From: Hippopus hippopus
Taxonomy: Eukaryota > Mollusca > Bivalvia > Cardiida > Cardiidae
Assembly (NCBI GenBank): GCA_946811185.2
Contig: OX328096.1
Location: 63,014,845 to 63,078,844, forward strand
Direction: 5' to 3'
DNA length: 64,000 nt
Below the pieces are notes generated by a model. The model ran no database searches, was not told the DNA's origin, and saw nothing but the letters and a program-made list of their open reading frames with translations. The position numbers and the translations under genes were made by a program. Positions 36,501-44,913 of the stretch are shown in pieces; positions within the stretch are counted from its first letter, which is position 1, and each line of letters starts with the position of its first letter.

Positions 36501-38581
36501 GATGAAAAGGAGATAAATTTACGGTAGATCCCGGAAGTGATGAACTCTCGCGGTCACGTGACGAGACTTACAGACCCTATCGATGAGTGTTATAGATCAT
36601 GTGGCACTTTTTTCGAGTCTTTGCGAAGTTCTTGTACGAAATCTAAAAATACCTTAATCGTTAGCTTGCTAAAAAAACTAAATGAGACTTTAAAGCCGAT
36701 AGTGAAAACCAAAATTTTGCCTTTTTAAAAGTATTTTATGGGGGAAAATATGTCCTTATCGGACAGTGTAGATCCAAGATCAGACTGCACGTTCTGTAAG
36801 GTCTGATCTTAATCTACACTGTCCGCAAAAAGTCTCAAAGTCGCGCTTAGCAGCCTAAAAGGTTATTATGCTACGTAGTCCATGAAGGAAATACCATTGA
36901 TTGTTTTATCTTATATTTGTCTTTTCTGCTTTACTGATGATTTTCCAGGTATCGCCCTACTTAATTCAGTGGTAAATAAGTTTTATAAGTTTGATGACAT
37001 CATAAAAAAATCATAATAACTCCCTTTAAACTGTGAATTATGAGTTTTTGTCATCGTGTCATTTCATTTCCGTTTTTCGGATCTTTTGTTTTATGAATCA
37101 TTGTATAGGCTAATTTTAGACATGTAACTGATTATTACAAATCACTCAAAGGTCGATCTAAAATATGTGAGCCATGCTCTGGCAAAAGGGGGCTTAATGC
37201 ATCTCCATGATGTATTATACAAAGTAAATCATCACATGATTATGGATGCATAAAATTCTTTTTGTCTAACGACCAGTAGAATCATGAGGTAGAGTGGTCC
37301 TTGGACATACAAAAAATCGGCTGATAGCGAAAAGTTTCTGCTCAGTTCAGCCTGCGCGGACTGCGCAGGCTGACCTGAGTCGATACTTTTCGCAGATGCC
37401 TCCTTTTCACAGAGCATGGCTCATGTATGTATGTACAGGACAGACAACTATCCTGTATAAATGTTATGGAAAATACTCTCAGAAGAGAAGCAATTGCTTG
37501 GTGAAAAATATTAAACCCACTGCCACAAAACTGCTAGTTTCAGCGGCATAGCAGACAAAGGCTTTGAAAACAATGTGGAAAACAGAGACAACGCTCGTAG
37601 TCCTACAACAAAAATGAAAATCCTTTGTTTCAACGAACCCGTATAAGAAGGCTTTTAAAGTATTGTTGCCGTTTATACATATATGAGCCATGCTCTGGCA
37701 AAAGAGGGCTTAACGCATCTCCGTGATGCATGATACCAATCAAGCCATCACAGTATTATATATCCTTAAAATCCGTTTTGTGCAACAACTTACTGAATCA
37801 TGAGGTACACTGGTCCTTTGATATTCAGAAAATTGACCAGTAGCGAAAAGTTTCGGCCTAGGTCAGCCTGCGCGGATGCATTAAGCCCCCTTTTCACAGG
37901 GCATGGCTCAGTTATATATATGTTTCAGTCGTATAACTGCTAAAACTTAACTCGTCTGTCCTTGGGGTCACTAGTACTCGTCTTTTTTCACTTGGAAAGA
38001 CTCTCGGTAACTTGTGCCTCTAGTCACATGGCAGGGTACTCGGGCACAGTGCTGCAGGGCCCCAGACCATTACTGATGAAACTGTAAGACTAAGGGGACA
38101 TAACTTACTGAATTGTAAACGGGATTCGATTGTAACAGCGTTGAAAGCGGCTTTGACCCCGATTCACGCACACATACATCACTCGTATATGTATGTACAA
38201 AAAAATGAGCCATGCTCTGGCAAAAGGGGGCTTGAAGCATCTCTGTACTGCAATGTACCGAGCAAGGCATCACATGATTAGGGATCCGTAAAATCTATTA
38301 TGTTTAACATCTGACTGGATCATGCAGTAGATTGGTCCTTTGACATGCAGAAAATTGGCCGATAACAAAATGATTCGGCCCAGGTCAGCCTGCGCGGACT
38401 GTGCAGGCTGACCCGAGTCGATACTTTTTGCAGATGCATTAAGCCCCCTTTTCACAGAGCATGTCTCAAAATTCTTTCATTGTCACAGGTGACGAATGGT
38501 TCAGAGGAGCGCTTGAAAGAGAGAAAACTACTATCTTCGACTGGTTTGGGTGTCGTGAAAGAAGACAATTCTGAGATATAA
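9066..38581 (+). CDS. SLC5-family sodium-coupled solute symporter, 15 exons
   Basis: Exons join at 9066-9533, 11297-11362, 12971-13022, 13924-13991, 14768-14922, 16105-16245, 18051-18180, 20152-20240, 21274-21389, 22821-22891, 23808-23894, 24264-24484, 25929-26026, 28237-28355 and 38489-38581. All phases fit and give 657 residues, the usual SLC5 size. The protein is a multi-pass plasma-membrane symporter of the SSF/LeuT fold that couples Na+ influx to uptake of an organic solute. Family marks include a VADYVVFG start of the first helix, a VYTYNTMY segment, NQAQVQRALS (the SSF signature region), MMGDLPGLPGLF and FGGPIFGVF...FPWAN. The closest groups from memory are the monocarboxylate (SLC5A8/12) and multivitamin (SLC5A6) transporters; substrate cannot be read from sequence. 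ATG 9,066 is the first in frame after a stop at 9,024; ATG 9,174 is an alternative. Most introns are loaded with MITEs. Confidence 0.88.
9534..11296 (+). other. intron 1, four R1 copies
   Basis: R1 copies are at 9,728-9,984 (+), 10,200-10,460 (-), 10,692-10,934 (+) and 10,948-11,220 (+). The last two are almost adjacent and both end in a doubled GGCTCAGGCTCA. The rest is AT-rich with no feature I recognise. Confidence 0.7.
10948..11220 (+). mobile_element. R1 MITE-like element
   Basis: TGAGCC at the left edge, the GC-rich palindrome near 11,010-11,035, and a right edge GGCTCA. It is flanked by TA on both sides if the second of the doubled GGCTCA ends is used. Confidence 0.65.
11297..11362 (+). 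CDS. SLC5 exon 2
   Basis: This 22-codon exon is bounded by TTGCAG| and |GTAAGT. It starts YIEIRFDSVTK, the conserved Y(L/I)E(L/M/I)RF motif after the third helix, and runs into a hydrophobic helix that continues in exon 3. Confidence 0.88.
11363..12970 (+). other. intron 2
   Basis: R2 cores lie at about 11,890-11,955 and 12,590-12,650, and a reversed R2 at about 12,778-12,950. A reversed R1 lies at 12,155-12,386. A 121-codon open frame at 11,501-11,866 has no recognisable domain and I do not call it a gene. Confidence 0.65.
12971..13022 (+). CDS. SLC5 exon 3, GC-AG donor
   Basis: It encodes LFYMAVLLYAPSLALNA plus the first base of the next codon. The upstream acceptor is TTTTTCAG. The donor reads GCAG|GCAAGT, a non-canonical GC-AG intron. 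Phase demands this position: exon 4 supplies TT to complete valine. Confidence 0.85.
13023..13923 (+). other. intron 3 (GC-AG)
   Basis: It contains a reversed R1 at 13,071-13,330 and a reversed SINE-like B box (GAAATCGAACCTGAGACC) near 13,820-13,840. Nothing else is recognised. Confidence 0.65.
13924..13991 (+). CDS. SLC5 exon 4
   Basis: Residues VTGLTLWGSICAIAIVC and then TFYTTL, a core transmembrane helix. Acceptor TTCTACAG; donor TTG|GTAAGT, phase 0. Confidence 0.88.
13992..14767 (+). other. intron 4
   Basis: A (GA)n tract lies at 14,024-14,055 and a CGT-rich trinucleotide stretch at 14,235-14,280. The latter sits in what looks like an interspersed repeat (about 14,130-14,490) with a GTCGTCGTCG...AAAACTTTGACATTTTGCAA layout. 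Confidence 0.55.
14768..14922 (+). CDS. SLC5 exon 5
   Basis: It starts GGLKAVLWADTIQMIIVYAG, the helix characteristic of the family (GG-K-AV-WTD-Q in relatives), and continues to RVEFF. The donor is GA|GTGCGT; the split codon is completed as aspartate by exon 6. Confidence 0.88.
14923..16104 (+). other. intron 5
   Basis: Reversed R1 copies lie at 14,990-15,259 and, truncated, at about 15,626-15,800. A reversed tRNA-derived SINE head lies at about 15,400-15,465 (GATCGAACCCGGGGCC), and an AAAT-type microsatellite at 15,533-15,570. Confidence 0.65.
16105..16245 (+). CDS. SLC5 exon 6
   Basis: It carries YNPDLTIRYNIWNCVIGGGI and the SSF signature GTNQAQVQRALSVRS. Acceptor TTTTACAG; donor AT|GTGAGT. 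Confidence 0.9.
17405..17950 (+). mobile_element. R1 copy split by a younger R1
   Basis: The left part (17,405-17,613) stops at GGATCAATAAT and the right part resumes at 17,878 with ATTATATGATGGCTTGC. Removing the inner copy and one AT restores the order seen in intact R1 copies. Confidence 0.8.
17614..17877 (+). mobile_element. R1 copy inserted into another R1
   Basis: TGAGCC at 17,614-17,619 and GGCTCA at 17,872-17,877, flanked by AT on each side (17,612-17,613 and 17,878-17,879). It is 264 bp long with a perfect central palindrome near 17,668-17,701. Confidence 0.8.
18051..18180 (+). CDS. SLC5 exon 7
   Basis: It encodes IAIWMNLPPLALFHVLTVSL, then a helix and the RNCDPVKFGLIQKKDQ loop (CDP is a family hallmark). 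Acceptor ATTTTCAG; donor CAG|GTATGA, phase 0. Confidence 0.9.
18181..20151 (+). other. intron 7
   Basis: A diverged tandem array lies at about 18,660-19,170. An R2 hairpin core lies at about 19,850-19,910. A CTGT/CT-rich polypyrimidine tract runs from 20,075 to 20,150 into the acceptor. Confidence 0.6.
18660..19170 (+). repeat. diverged tandem repeat, about 150-bp unit
   Basis: Three to four successive units share ATTATCAAGACAAA, TTTCATGAGTATCAGAC, AAAATGTG and GAGTGCACACAA in the same order. A further partial unit lies near 19,680-19,770. Confidence 0.55.
20152..20240 (+). CDS. SLC5 exon 8
   Basis: IIPLFMMDMMGDLPGLPGLF followed by LSCVFSGTL. The G(D/S)(Y/L)PGLPGLF segment is strongly conserved across SLC5. 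Acceptor TTCCAG; donor AAG|GTAATG. Confidence 0.9.
20241..21273 (+). other. intron 8
   Basis: An R4 copy lies at about 20,795-20,985 (AACCATTCTTAAGAAC ... GAATACGGGCTC). The 20,320-20,700 stretch is unrecognised. Confidence 0.55.
21274..21389 (+). CDS. SLC5 exon 9
   Basis: SSISSGLNALSAITIEDFIK, the conserved helix entry after the discontinuous segment, and then a cytoplasmic loop with SDQRETFLSKVL. Donor G|GTACAT. Confidence 0.9.
22008..22318 (-). repeat. tRNA-derived SINE copy 1
   Basis: On the - strand the head resembles a tRNA (TTTAGCTCAGTAATCC region is its degraded end) and a B-box-like GGGTGTGTTTCGATTCCC follows. It shares order with copy 2: TTTATCGTCGC, GGGGGATA, GGACGAAAC, TTTACGTGCTC, TCCGAAAGAC. 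Confidence 0.55.
22319..22600 (-). repeat. tRNA-derived SINE copy 2
   Basis: On the - strand it starts GCTCGGATAGCCCAGTTGGT (A box within) and continues to GGGTGTGGGTTCGATTTC (B box). It is in tandem with copy 1 and better preserved at the tRNA-like head. Confidence 0.65.
22821..22891 (+). CDS. SLC5 exon 10
   Basis: It encodes VAVFGALSLAFAYLVSTFGI and MILR, one transmembrane helix. Acceptor TTATATAG. I place the donor at AGG|GTAAAT because this keeps exon 11 in phase 0. Confidence 0.85.
22892..23807 (+). other. intron 10
   Basis: A reversed R1 lies at 23,510-23,756, only 51 bp upstream of exon 11. The rest is AT-rich without recognised features. Confidence 0.6.
23808..23894 (+). CDS. SLC5 exon 11
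   Basis: LVISLFGIFGGPIFGVFVLG then MLFPWANKW, one of the most conserved SLC5 blocks (GGP-x-G-x-F-x-LG-x-x-FPWAN). Donor TGG|GTTTGT. Confidence 0.9.
23895..24263 (+). other. intron 11
   Basis: The second half is a partial R2 (about 24,090-24,230) lacking most of the left hairpin flank. Confidence 0.6.
24264..24484 (+). CDS. SLC5 exon 12
   Basis: GARVGLVVSTAVLVWIGLGA helix followed by an extracellular loop with four N-glycosylation sequons (NTS, NLT, NTS, NIS). Acceptor ATAACAG; donor GAC|GTAAGT. Its last 32 bases are duplicated downstream in the intron. Confidence 0.88.
24453..24868 (+). repeat. tandem duplication of exon 12 end plus donor
   Basis: The 208-bp unit starting GCCATGAACATATC occurs at 24,453 and again at 24,661. 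It spans the 3' end of exon 12, its donor and about 175 bp of intron. In the second copy the donor reads GTTAGT instead of GTAAGT. Confidence 0.85.
24485..25928 (+). other. intron 12
   Basis: It holds the second half of the 208-bp duplication and an R1 copy at 25,616-25,884, ending 45 bp before exon 13. The 24,870-25,610 stretch is unrecognised. Confidence 0.6.
25929..26026 (+). CDS. SLC5 exon 13
   Basis: GIRKLYTLSYSWYSALAVLI then VVSIGMLVSLITG: the conserved (Y/L)S-x-x-W(Y/L) motif and the penultimate helix. Acceptor ACTATAG; donor ACAG|GTAAAT. Confidence 0.9.
26027..28236 (+). other. intron 13
   Basis: Three R4 copies in succession (about 26,052-26,220, 26,296-26,488, 26,600-26,755), a degraded R3 (about 26,775-26,960), a partial R1 (about 27,136-27,330), an R2 (about 27,385-27,500), a SINE-like copy with a (TTCT)n tail (27,567-27,840), and a reversed R1 (27,930-28,204). 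Confidence 0.65.
26052..26755 (+). repeat. cluster of three R4 repeats
   Basis: Each unit opens with GGTCCGTATTCA or GGTCCGTAATTACC and carries GTAACAC/AAAC...ATTGGCTAAACC. It closes with GTGAATACGGACC (or ACAGACA), i.e. inverted complementary ends of about 13 bp typical of a MITE. Confidence 0.65.
28237..28355 (+). CDS. SLC5 exon 14
   Basis: GFTDTKKINPKLICPFFDTF then CPFLPEKILKVLRFGVMHDQ, the post-helix cytosolic segment. Acceptor TTTCAG; donor CAG|GTATTG, phase 0. Confidence 0.88.
29788..36580. mobile_element. candidate 6.8-kb insertion with inverted ends
   Basis: ATAGGGTCTGTAAGTCTCGT at 29,788-29,807 recurs as its exact reverse complement at 36,561-36,580, and CACTTCCGGGATC at 29,820-29,832 recurs inverted at 36,527-36,539. 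The interior has no R1 copy although R1 is frequent on both sides. It carries six R3 copies (about 31,495-31,690, 32,455-32,680, 33,030-33,235, 34,120-34,345, 35,395-35,600, 35,740-35,970), R2 cores (30,755-30,830, 35,985-36,060) and a long hairpin. I see no transposase gene and no clear target duplication. Confidence 0.5.
30481..30651. repeat. long hairpin, arms of about 70-80 bp
   Basis: GGTCCTACTAAAATACGCCA opens the left arm (30,481-30,552), and the right arm (about 30,570-30,651) is its reverse complement. One arm carries an extra 11-bp TATCCATGGCG duplication. Confidence 0.8.
38489..38581 (+). CDS. SLC5 exon 15 (C-terminus and stop)
   Basis: VTNGSEERLKERKLLSSTGL then a short acidic tail VKEDNSEI and TAA at 38,579-38,581. 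Acceptor TGTCACAG. The tail is not conserved, so this exon is supported by phase, splice site and position rather than by similarity; an alternative last exon is possible. Confidence 0.7.
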   Translation: MTNGSEERLKERKLLSSTGLGVVKEDNSEI

Positions 38582-40272
38582 ACAGAATTCCATTTGTTAC
38601 CTACCCTCTGCAGAAGAACTCTTAAAGATACATCCTAACAGCTACAGAGAGAGAGAGAAATAAGAACGCTGGTTAAATTTGAAAGTGTGTAAAATCGATC
38701 AGCTGTGTAAACATAGTTAGATTACCAATATATATGATGTAAGGGGCAGAAAAACACAAGGGAATTGTCCTCATTTAAAAATGGAAACGACAATAACGAT
38801 TGCTTGGAAGGCCTCCAAAACATGAAAGCATTTTTTATCCGTAGTAATATGTGCAATCTTGCAGCCATCAGGGGCAACATTCGGCATGAAGACACAAGAA
38901 TGATTATAGTTTCATAAAATAAGGAAGAAATGGTTAAAAACTGGCTGAAACTGTCTGAAAAACGAGTAAAGAAGTATCTTTAGCTCTTTACAAAACAATA
39001 AGATTTTAGACTTACCCAAAGTGAAACGCATATGGCGACGTCAACATGAATGTGATTCAAAACCTGAAACAAGACTTTTGGAGGGATGAAAACATTGTAA
39101 GAAAAAGAGAAAATAATGGTAACCAGAATTTTCTCCTTTTTCCACAATGTTTTCAAATGTCTTCTCTGATACTTTAGTTGCAATTATTTTCAGTTTTTGT
39201 CGCATAGTAAAGGATTAACCTTTAACCTGCTTAGTAAATGAAATGAAAATTTTAAGCCGATATTGGAAACCCCAAGTATTTCTATTTCAAAGCTATTCCT
39301 TTGGGGTGGGGGGTGGTGGGGTGGAGTTATGTCCTTATTGGACAGTGTGGATCAAAGATCAGACTGCACGTTCTGTGCAGTCTGATCTTGATCTACACTG
39401 TCTGCAGAAGGTCAGTGAGTCGCGCTTAGCAGCCTAGGGGTTTAGCAAAATCATTAATCTTTTTTACATACGGTCAATTAGGAATACGGAAACTTTCACT
39501 TACTTTCCTTTAATATCGTGTACCAGACGGAAGATAAATAGACTAGATAAAATTGCATCAGACTCTTTGTTTTCTATTCAACCCATTACGCCCTAAAAAC
39601 AAGAGCCATGCACTGTGAAAAGGGGGCTTAATGCATCTGCAAAACGTTTTGACCCATGTCAGCCTGCGCAGTCCGCGCAGGCTGACATGGATCGAAACGT
39701 TTTGCTATTAGAAAATTTTGTGCGTGTCAAAGGACAATGAATTATCATTATGAATTAAGACTTAAAACATGCTCAAGTCCAAACATCATGGTGAAAAGAG
39801 AAAGTACTCATTAACAGCAATTTATTCTTCTGCCGCAGCGTTTTCATAGACGATCTACCTGGTAGGCACAAAAAGACACTTAAATATTCTACCCTAAAAA
39901 CACTCATATTATGAGTAACTACTTTTTATGGTATAATTATATAATTTAATATCAGTTGTTTTCATGAACATTGGCGAGCTCTGATTGGCTGAAAAAAATA
40001 GCTCCATGAAAAAAAAATCACGTTATGCCGGAACTACTTTCGCTGAAGGTTACTTTTGCGGGTCCTACACACTGCTGTGTTCATTTACTTTCGTTCTATT
40101 GGTTAATTTTCAGTATTGGGGATCTGAAAACTGCTTCCCTATTGTATTCTTGCGTCATACAAAGATGTGTGGAAGGGGCTTTAGAAACTCCAATGTTAGA
40201 TTTAAAAATAAAGAAAATGAATGCAGTTTGAATTATTTCCGTGGGTGTATGTTGTCTGTAATATTAAATTAT

Positions 40273-40413
40273 AAGGAATGAAGAGAATTTTCTTTTTTTC
40301 TTGGAGGTATGAAAAAAAAAAAAAACCTAATCACATTCCGCGGTTTCATACAGTGTGATTAGGTTTTTTTTTTTCATACCTTCATGAAAAAAAGAAAATT
40401 CTCTTCATTCCTT
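40273..40413. repeat. long hairpin, arms of about 60 bp
   Basis: AAGGAATGAAGAGAATTTTC at 40,273 is matched by its complement ending at 40,413. The arms include poly(A)/poly(T) stretches and the inner CCTAATCACA / TGTGATTAGG pair. Confidence 0.8.
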
Positions 40414-41464
40414 AAGTGATTTGTTCTGCTTTTCAGTTTTTCAGTTAGATCTATAATCTGGACAACAACTCACTTACAGTGTACCTTGTACAGATATTGC
40501 AAAAAGATGCATTAATCTAGCATTTATGTTGTCGTTGGTGAAAATGAAATCGGAGAGTGTAAAGCACGATCAGCCTGCACATACATGCAGTCTGATCTTG
40601 CTAGACAATCTCCGCTGCTCTCTTTTTTTTTTTAATGTAGATCTAATCAAACATCAAAAACGATTTAGATCTATCATTGAATCAAGAAAGGCGATAAATG
40701 ACAAACCATCGGTACAGAAGACAGACAAAAGTTAGAAGAATATTTTTCAATGGTAGATCTATTTCCCTAATGGCCTATGTAAGGAAAGTATTTTTAGATT
40801 TCGCGCCAGAGTTTCTCAAAGACTTTTTGGCATGTCACAGGATAAAAAGCATTACAAGTATTACAAGAATTCGTATTCAAATTTGTACAATGATGTCATA
40901 ACTGATGTAATGGTAATAAACAGTATTATCGATTGCAAAACGACCATCCCATGGTTTAAACGCCCAAAATTTCACAATTTTACTGAATGTAGCATAAATC
41001 CTATACACTTGCAAATAAAACTATACTTACTTGTATCTGTATTTATCCGTGTTTCACATAATTTTTTTTATTCTGGGCATAAAAATGAAATAGGCCCCCT
41101 AAAACTGGGTATGATAAAGGTTAATGTACATGTACATGCCCCATCCCCTTTAGCTTAGGTTGTAAAGCAGGAGACTTGTAAGTTTCAAATCTCGGGCAAC
41201 TGGAGGGTGTGGGTTCGAGCCCAATGATTAGCAACTTGAAGTTACTAAAAAACTCCCTTTCTGATGAGGCGTAAAACCTAGGAACCATGTGACGGTGCTA
41301 TACACTGAGCGCGTTGCAGAACCAGGCGTAAATTAGGATGGGTTTCACACTCCAAGGTAGAACCACTTTGCGCCTCTCTGGCAGCGATGGGATCTGCTTC
41401 AGTTACAAGCAGATCAAGTGATACGAGTCCACTATTTAAAACGAGAGTCAAGTTACATAACATA

Positions 41465-41729
41465 TGAGCCGTGCTCTGTGAAAAGGGGATTTAATGGATC
41501 TGCGAAAAGTGTCGACCCAGGTCAGCCTGCGCAGTCCGCGCAGGCTGACCTGAACCGAAATTTTTCACTACTAGTCAATTTTCTGTTTGTCAAAGGACCA
41601 ATCTACCCTATGATTAAGTCGGTTATTGAAAAAAAGTGGCTCCTATGGAACCATAATTATGTGATGACTTTGGCAGGTATCAAGTATAACGGTGATGCAT
41701 TAAGCCCCCTTTTGCCAGAGCACGGCTCA
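41465..41729 (+). mobile_element. R1 MITE-like element
   Basis: TGAGCC at 41,465, GGCTCA ending at 41,729, and a central perfect palindrome near 41,520-41,552. Its flanks (TA left, AT right) do not show the dinucleotide duplication seen elsewhere. Confidence 0.65.
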
Positions 41730-41989
41730 ATTATATAAGCAGTGATAAGGGAAAAAGAGGTTTAATCTGTCTTCGTATTGCATAATACCAAGCAAGCCGT
41801 CGCATTAGATAGACCCATTTTTCTTAAAAGTCGACTGCATCATTAGGTAAAATGATCCTTTGACGAGCTGAACGTTTACCAATAGCAAAAAGTTACGATC
41901 CAGGTCAGTAACTTTTTGCAGATGCAGTTAACACTCTTTTCACAGAGCATGGCTCATATCTAACTATCCTGTGTTGTGCTTACCCCCAG

Positions 41990-42157
41990 CAGTGTACTGA
42001 ATACTTCAGATATGACCAGCTCAACCCAGGTAGATCGCGCTGAAGTAAAATCTTCAGAAATCGTTAAAATCTTAATGAAGAGTCAGAACGTTGCATCTGA
42101 CAGCAGGTCTTTAACCATGACTGATTCAGCAATGAAAACATCACAAGCAGCTAGCGG
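41990..42157 (+). other. possible orphan exon
   Basis: A CTTACCCCCAG acceptor precedes a 168-bp stretch open in one frame (Ser/Thr/Lys-rich, beginning SVLNTSDMTSSTQVDR after a split codon), which ends at a GG|GTAAGC donor. If spliced instead from SLC5 exon 14 in phase 0, it would add 17 residues and a stop. I recognise no domain. Confidence 0.25.
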
Positions 42158-44216
42158 GTAAGCTACACGGTCAATGGTGACTTCCACGGCAGGCGTACTC
42201 AAAGAAGGTTGATTTGCGGATTACAAACATTTATATAAAAAAAACTTCGCCTCGCGGGCTACAAGGGTTAAAAGAAAAAAACCCACATTCCACAGGTTTC
42301 AAACAATTCAAACAACGAACTCCACTGTAGAGTAACTCTATTCTGTATCGAACTGAAACACCCAGGCTAGTTGCATGATTCTGGGTCAAGGTGATAAGGC
42401 AAGTTAGTTCGGTGGAATATCGTTGTGTTTAATGCCGGTGATAGATACCTTCAAGACAGTGGTAGGATATGTGCAGATGCAGATCAAACTGCACATTTCT
42501 GTCCATGACCGAACAATAATTGCGAACAAATTGTCCACAACAGCAGCCAAAATAGCCCTGAGCAAGGCTACAGTGCATAGTTATGAGGACTTCAAACGAA
42601 AAGCTACCCGCCACAATAGCAGACCTTGGCTGTGGAATCATTCTCAGCAGTATAACAGCAGGTGTAATAATGTGAAAATCCATGACTTTACTGAAACGGA
42701 AGATTAGAATAGGTTTAAAACCATCACTGACAGAAACGGATAAAACGAAGATGACCGGCTTGATCAGCTTTTGATTAACACAGAGAACCATGCTGGCCAG
42801 TTTGTTTTCACTCGGCTGCCCACACCTGTCCTGAATGACAAGAAGGCACTACTTAGATGATTCTTATACAGAAATGAAGAGACATCTACGGTAAATAAAG
42901 ACAAATAAGGCTCATGTGTCACCAACGGCACAGCCAGCCATAATTACTATGACAGCAAAAGTGAATATGCTATTGACTGCTATATGAAACAAATACATGA
43001 AGAGAATACGGGTAGAAAGAGAGATACAGTCAAATCGAAGTATTCATGTCAAACACCTAAAGATGCTACACACTCACTCAACGTAAAATAGCCCAATTAA
43101 GAAAAGAAAAAATCAGAACTAATCTTTCAGTGTAGAATAGACATTTAAGGACTCTGCTTCTTGATAAAATAGCATTTAAATGCACCGAATCGAACTTGTG
43201 ACTTATACAAGGGGCCCCCAAGAAAATGATATGCATTTTCCATCAGTCGTAATCTGTGCCACCTTGCAACCATCCGGGACAATATTTAGAATGAAGATAC
43301 GAAAATAGTTATAGTTTCATAAAATAAAGTTGAAATGGTTTGAAAACTGGCTGAAAACGAGTGAAGATGTATCATTAAGAAATGAATAAATAATTCAAAA
43401 CAATAGAACAGCAATGACTTGCGTAATTGCAAAGTTTAATTGATATTGTTTGGGTAAAATATCAAATTCTCTATTCAAACAAATAAAACAGGAATTAGTT
43501 TATCATCAGACCTGGACTTATCAAAGGAAAACAGTAAAACTACGCATTTCAACAGTCATTGCTAGTTCAATGTATTCTCAAAGTATCGTAAAATTTCTTA
43601 CGATTTTCGTTTAAACAATGACTCTATTTGATCATGATCAGGATCTTATCTATCTTAGAAAGACGTTGTCGCTTTCCATTTGCAACAGGTTCTGCAATCT
43701 ACACGGTACATCACCAACTGTAAGCCATGACGACTCTTTTTTTTTGCAGGCCATTGTAACAACAAAGATTGTAGACTGTAGACTTGTAGACAAAGGCTGT
43801 AGTCGATAGTCTTCTGATTTTCTATGGCTCAAGTGAAAAAAATCTCTAACATCTTGGTTACATGCTTTTCCTTGTTTTATTGCCTCTTCTGCTTAGCGCA
43901 AGGCAACTCCTCCCAGTCCGTCACATGGGCCTTTGCCATGGTCCGTTTCAAAGTAATTCCAACGGGCGTTTAGCCCATGCATCTTTTCACGCTGTGTTGA
44001 AGCGTGGAAAAAAATACTTATTACGGTACTGAGATGAGGGGCTATCAGTCCAGAAGATTATCCTTTATGCTGGTGGAAACATGACCTTTACGTCAGGCAT
44101 AAAGTTGTCTAAAATGTTCAAAACGGCTCGTAGTTATGCATTATGCTAGTTAACACCCGAAACAAAGATGAAGTTTTAATGATCTTTTTCCAACTCTTCA
44201 TTTTTTAAGTACAGCA
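42158..44216. other. no gene recognised
   Basis: It contains overlapping open frames on both strands near 42,423-42,791 without recognisable domains, and the second copy of the 38,820-38,985 segment at about 43,225-43,385. The rest is AT-rich. Confidence 0.5.
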
Positions 44217-44913
44217 CTATTTGGTGAAGCGCGACTGTGGTTGCATAAAGTATGCACTCTGACTTTCATCCATTGCGGTACAAATAAAATTCTCTGCATA
44301 ACCCATCAAACATGAATCACCAAATCCGTAGTTGGCAGATTCTTTTTCAATTCTCTCAGAGCAAGGTAACTTTACTTGCAAGACAAGTTTTAGAAAATGA
44401 TCATATTCATTTAGTATTAGCTCCGCAAACTCTGCCTTTGGTTTATTTATTTTAGATATTCTCATTTTTTTTTTTTTTTTTTCTTCAACTCTCTTCCACT
44501 TTATGTGCTAAATGGCCTATCATCGCTTTATTATTCTAAAAGCATTTCCGTATCTTTATTTGAAGCACTTTTCCAGCTGCTTCTGTGTCTTGTGTTACAT
44601 TCACGCCGTTAGCACTGAGGAACTATAGCTTCATGAAAATGTTTTGATGTTTCATACAGAGACATGTGTTTCTGGAAATTCACGATGTTAGTTTTACATA
44701 GGTTGGTCGAAGTTTGGAGATTAGCGAAAAAGATATCTTTGTTGTGGGATGATCTGTCACAAGCTTTTCGTAGACGTTGATTAGGTAATCTGATAATACC
44801 CTTGTCTCGTAGATTTCCTTGTTGTGTTTGGTCACATCTTTCTTTCCGTGTAACAGAATACTTACATCATCTCTAAGTGAAAAGTCTATTACTTCCTTCT
44901 TCAAAAAAATCAA
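44217..44913 (-). pseudogene. decayed transposase-like coding remnant
   Basis: Two - strand open blocks, 44,680-44,913 then 44,217-44,465, are separated by frameshifts and stops. The upstream block has a DVSILLHGKKDVTKHNKE stretch followed by TKISFSLISKLRPTYVKL. The downstream block has AEFAELILNEYDHFLKLVLQ and then a YAENFICTAMDESQSAYF motif. From memory this order matches a multicopy invertebrate mobile-element protein with a DFAENY-type acidic motif; here the aspartate is replaced by tyrosine. It is clearly non-functional. Confidence 0.45.

Larger units (their letters stand above)
28356..38488 (+). other. intron 14 (10.1 kb)
   Basis: Contents: R2 copies at about 28,370-28,570, 28,585-28,690, 28,740-28,860 and 36,650-36,865; an R3 at about 29,100-29,355; the candidate insertion 29,788-36,580; then three reversed R1 copies at 37,168-37,423, 37,684-37,910 and 38,216-38,468. 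No exon-like conserved sequence is visible in between. Confidence 0.65.
38582..41989 (+). other. 3' flank / probable 3' UTR and repeats
   Basis: A segment at about 38,820-38,985 is duplicated at 43,225-43,385. R3 at about 38,975-39,220, R2 at about 39,215-39,445, truncated R1 at 39,604-39,745, long hairpin 40,273-40,413, R2 at about 40,545-40,620, SINE-like B box near 41,205-41,220, and R1 at 41,465-41,729 followed by a degraded reversed R1 to 41,956. Confidence 0.6.

Noticed and set aside
42423..42791. Overlapping open frames on both strands (94 and 120 codons)
   Set aside because: No recognisable motif on either strand. Mutual overlap suggests low stop density by chance, or an old unidentifiable repeat.
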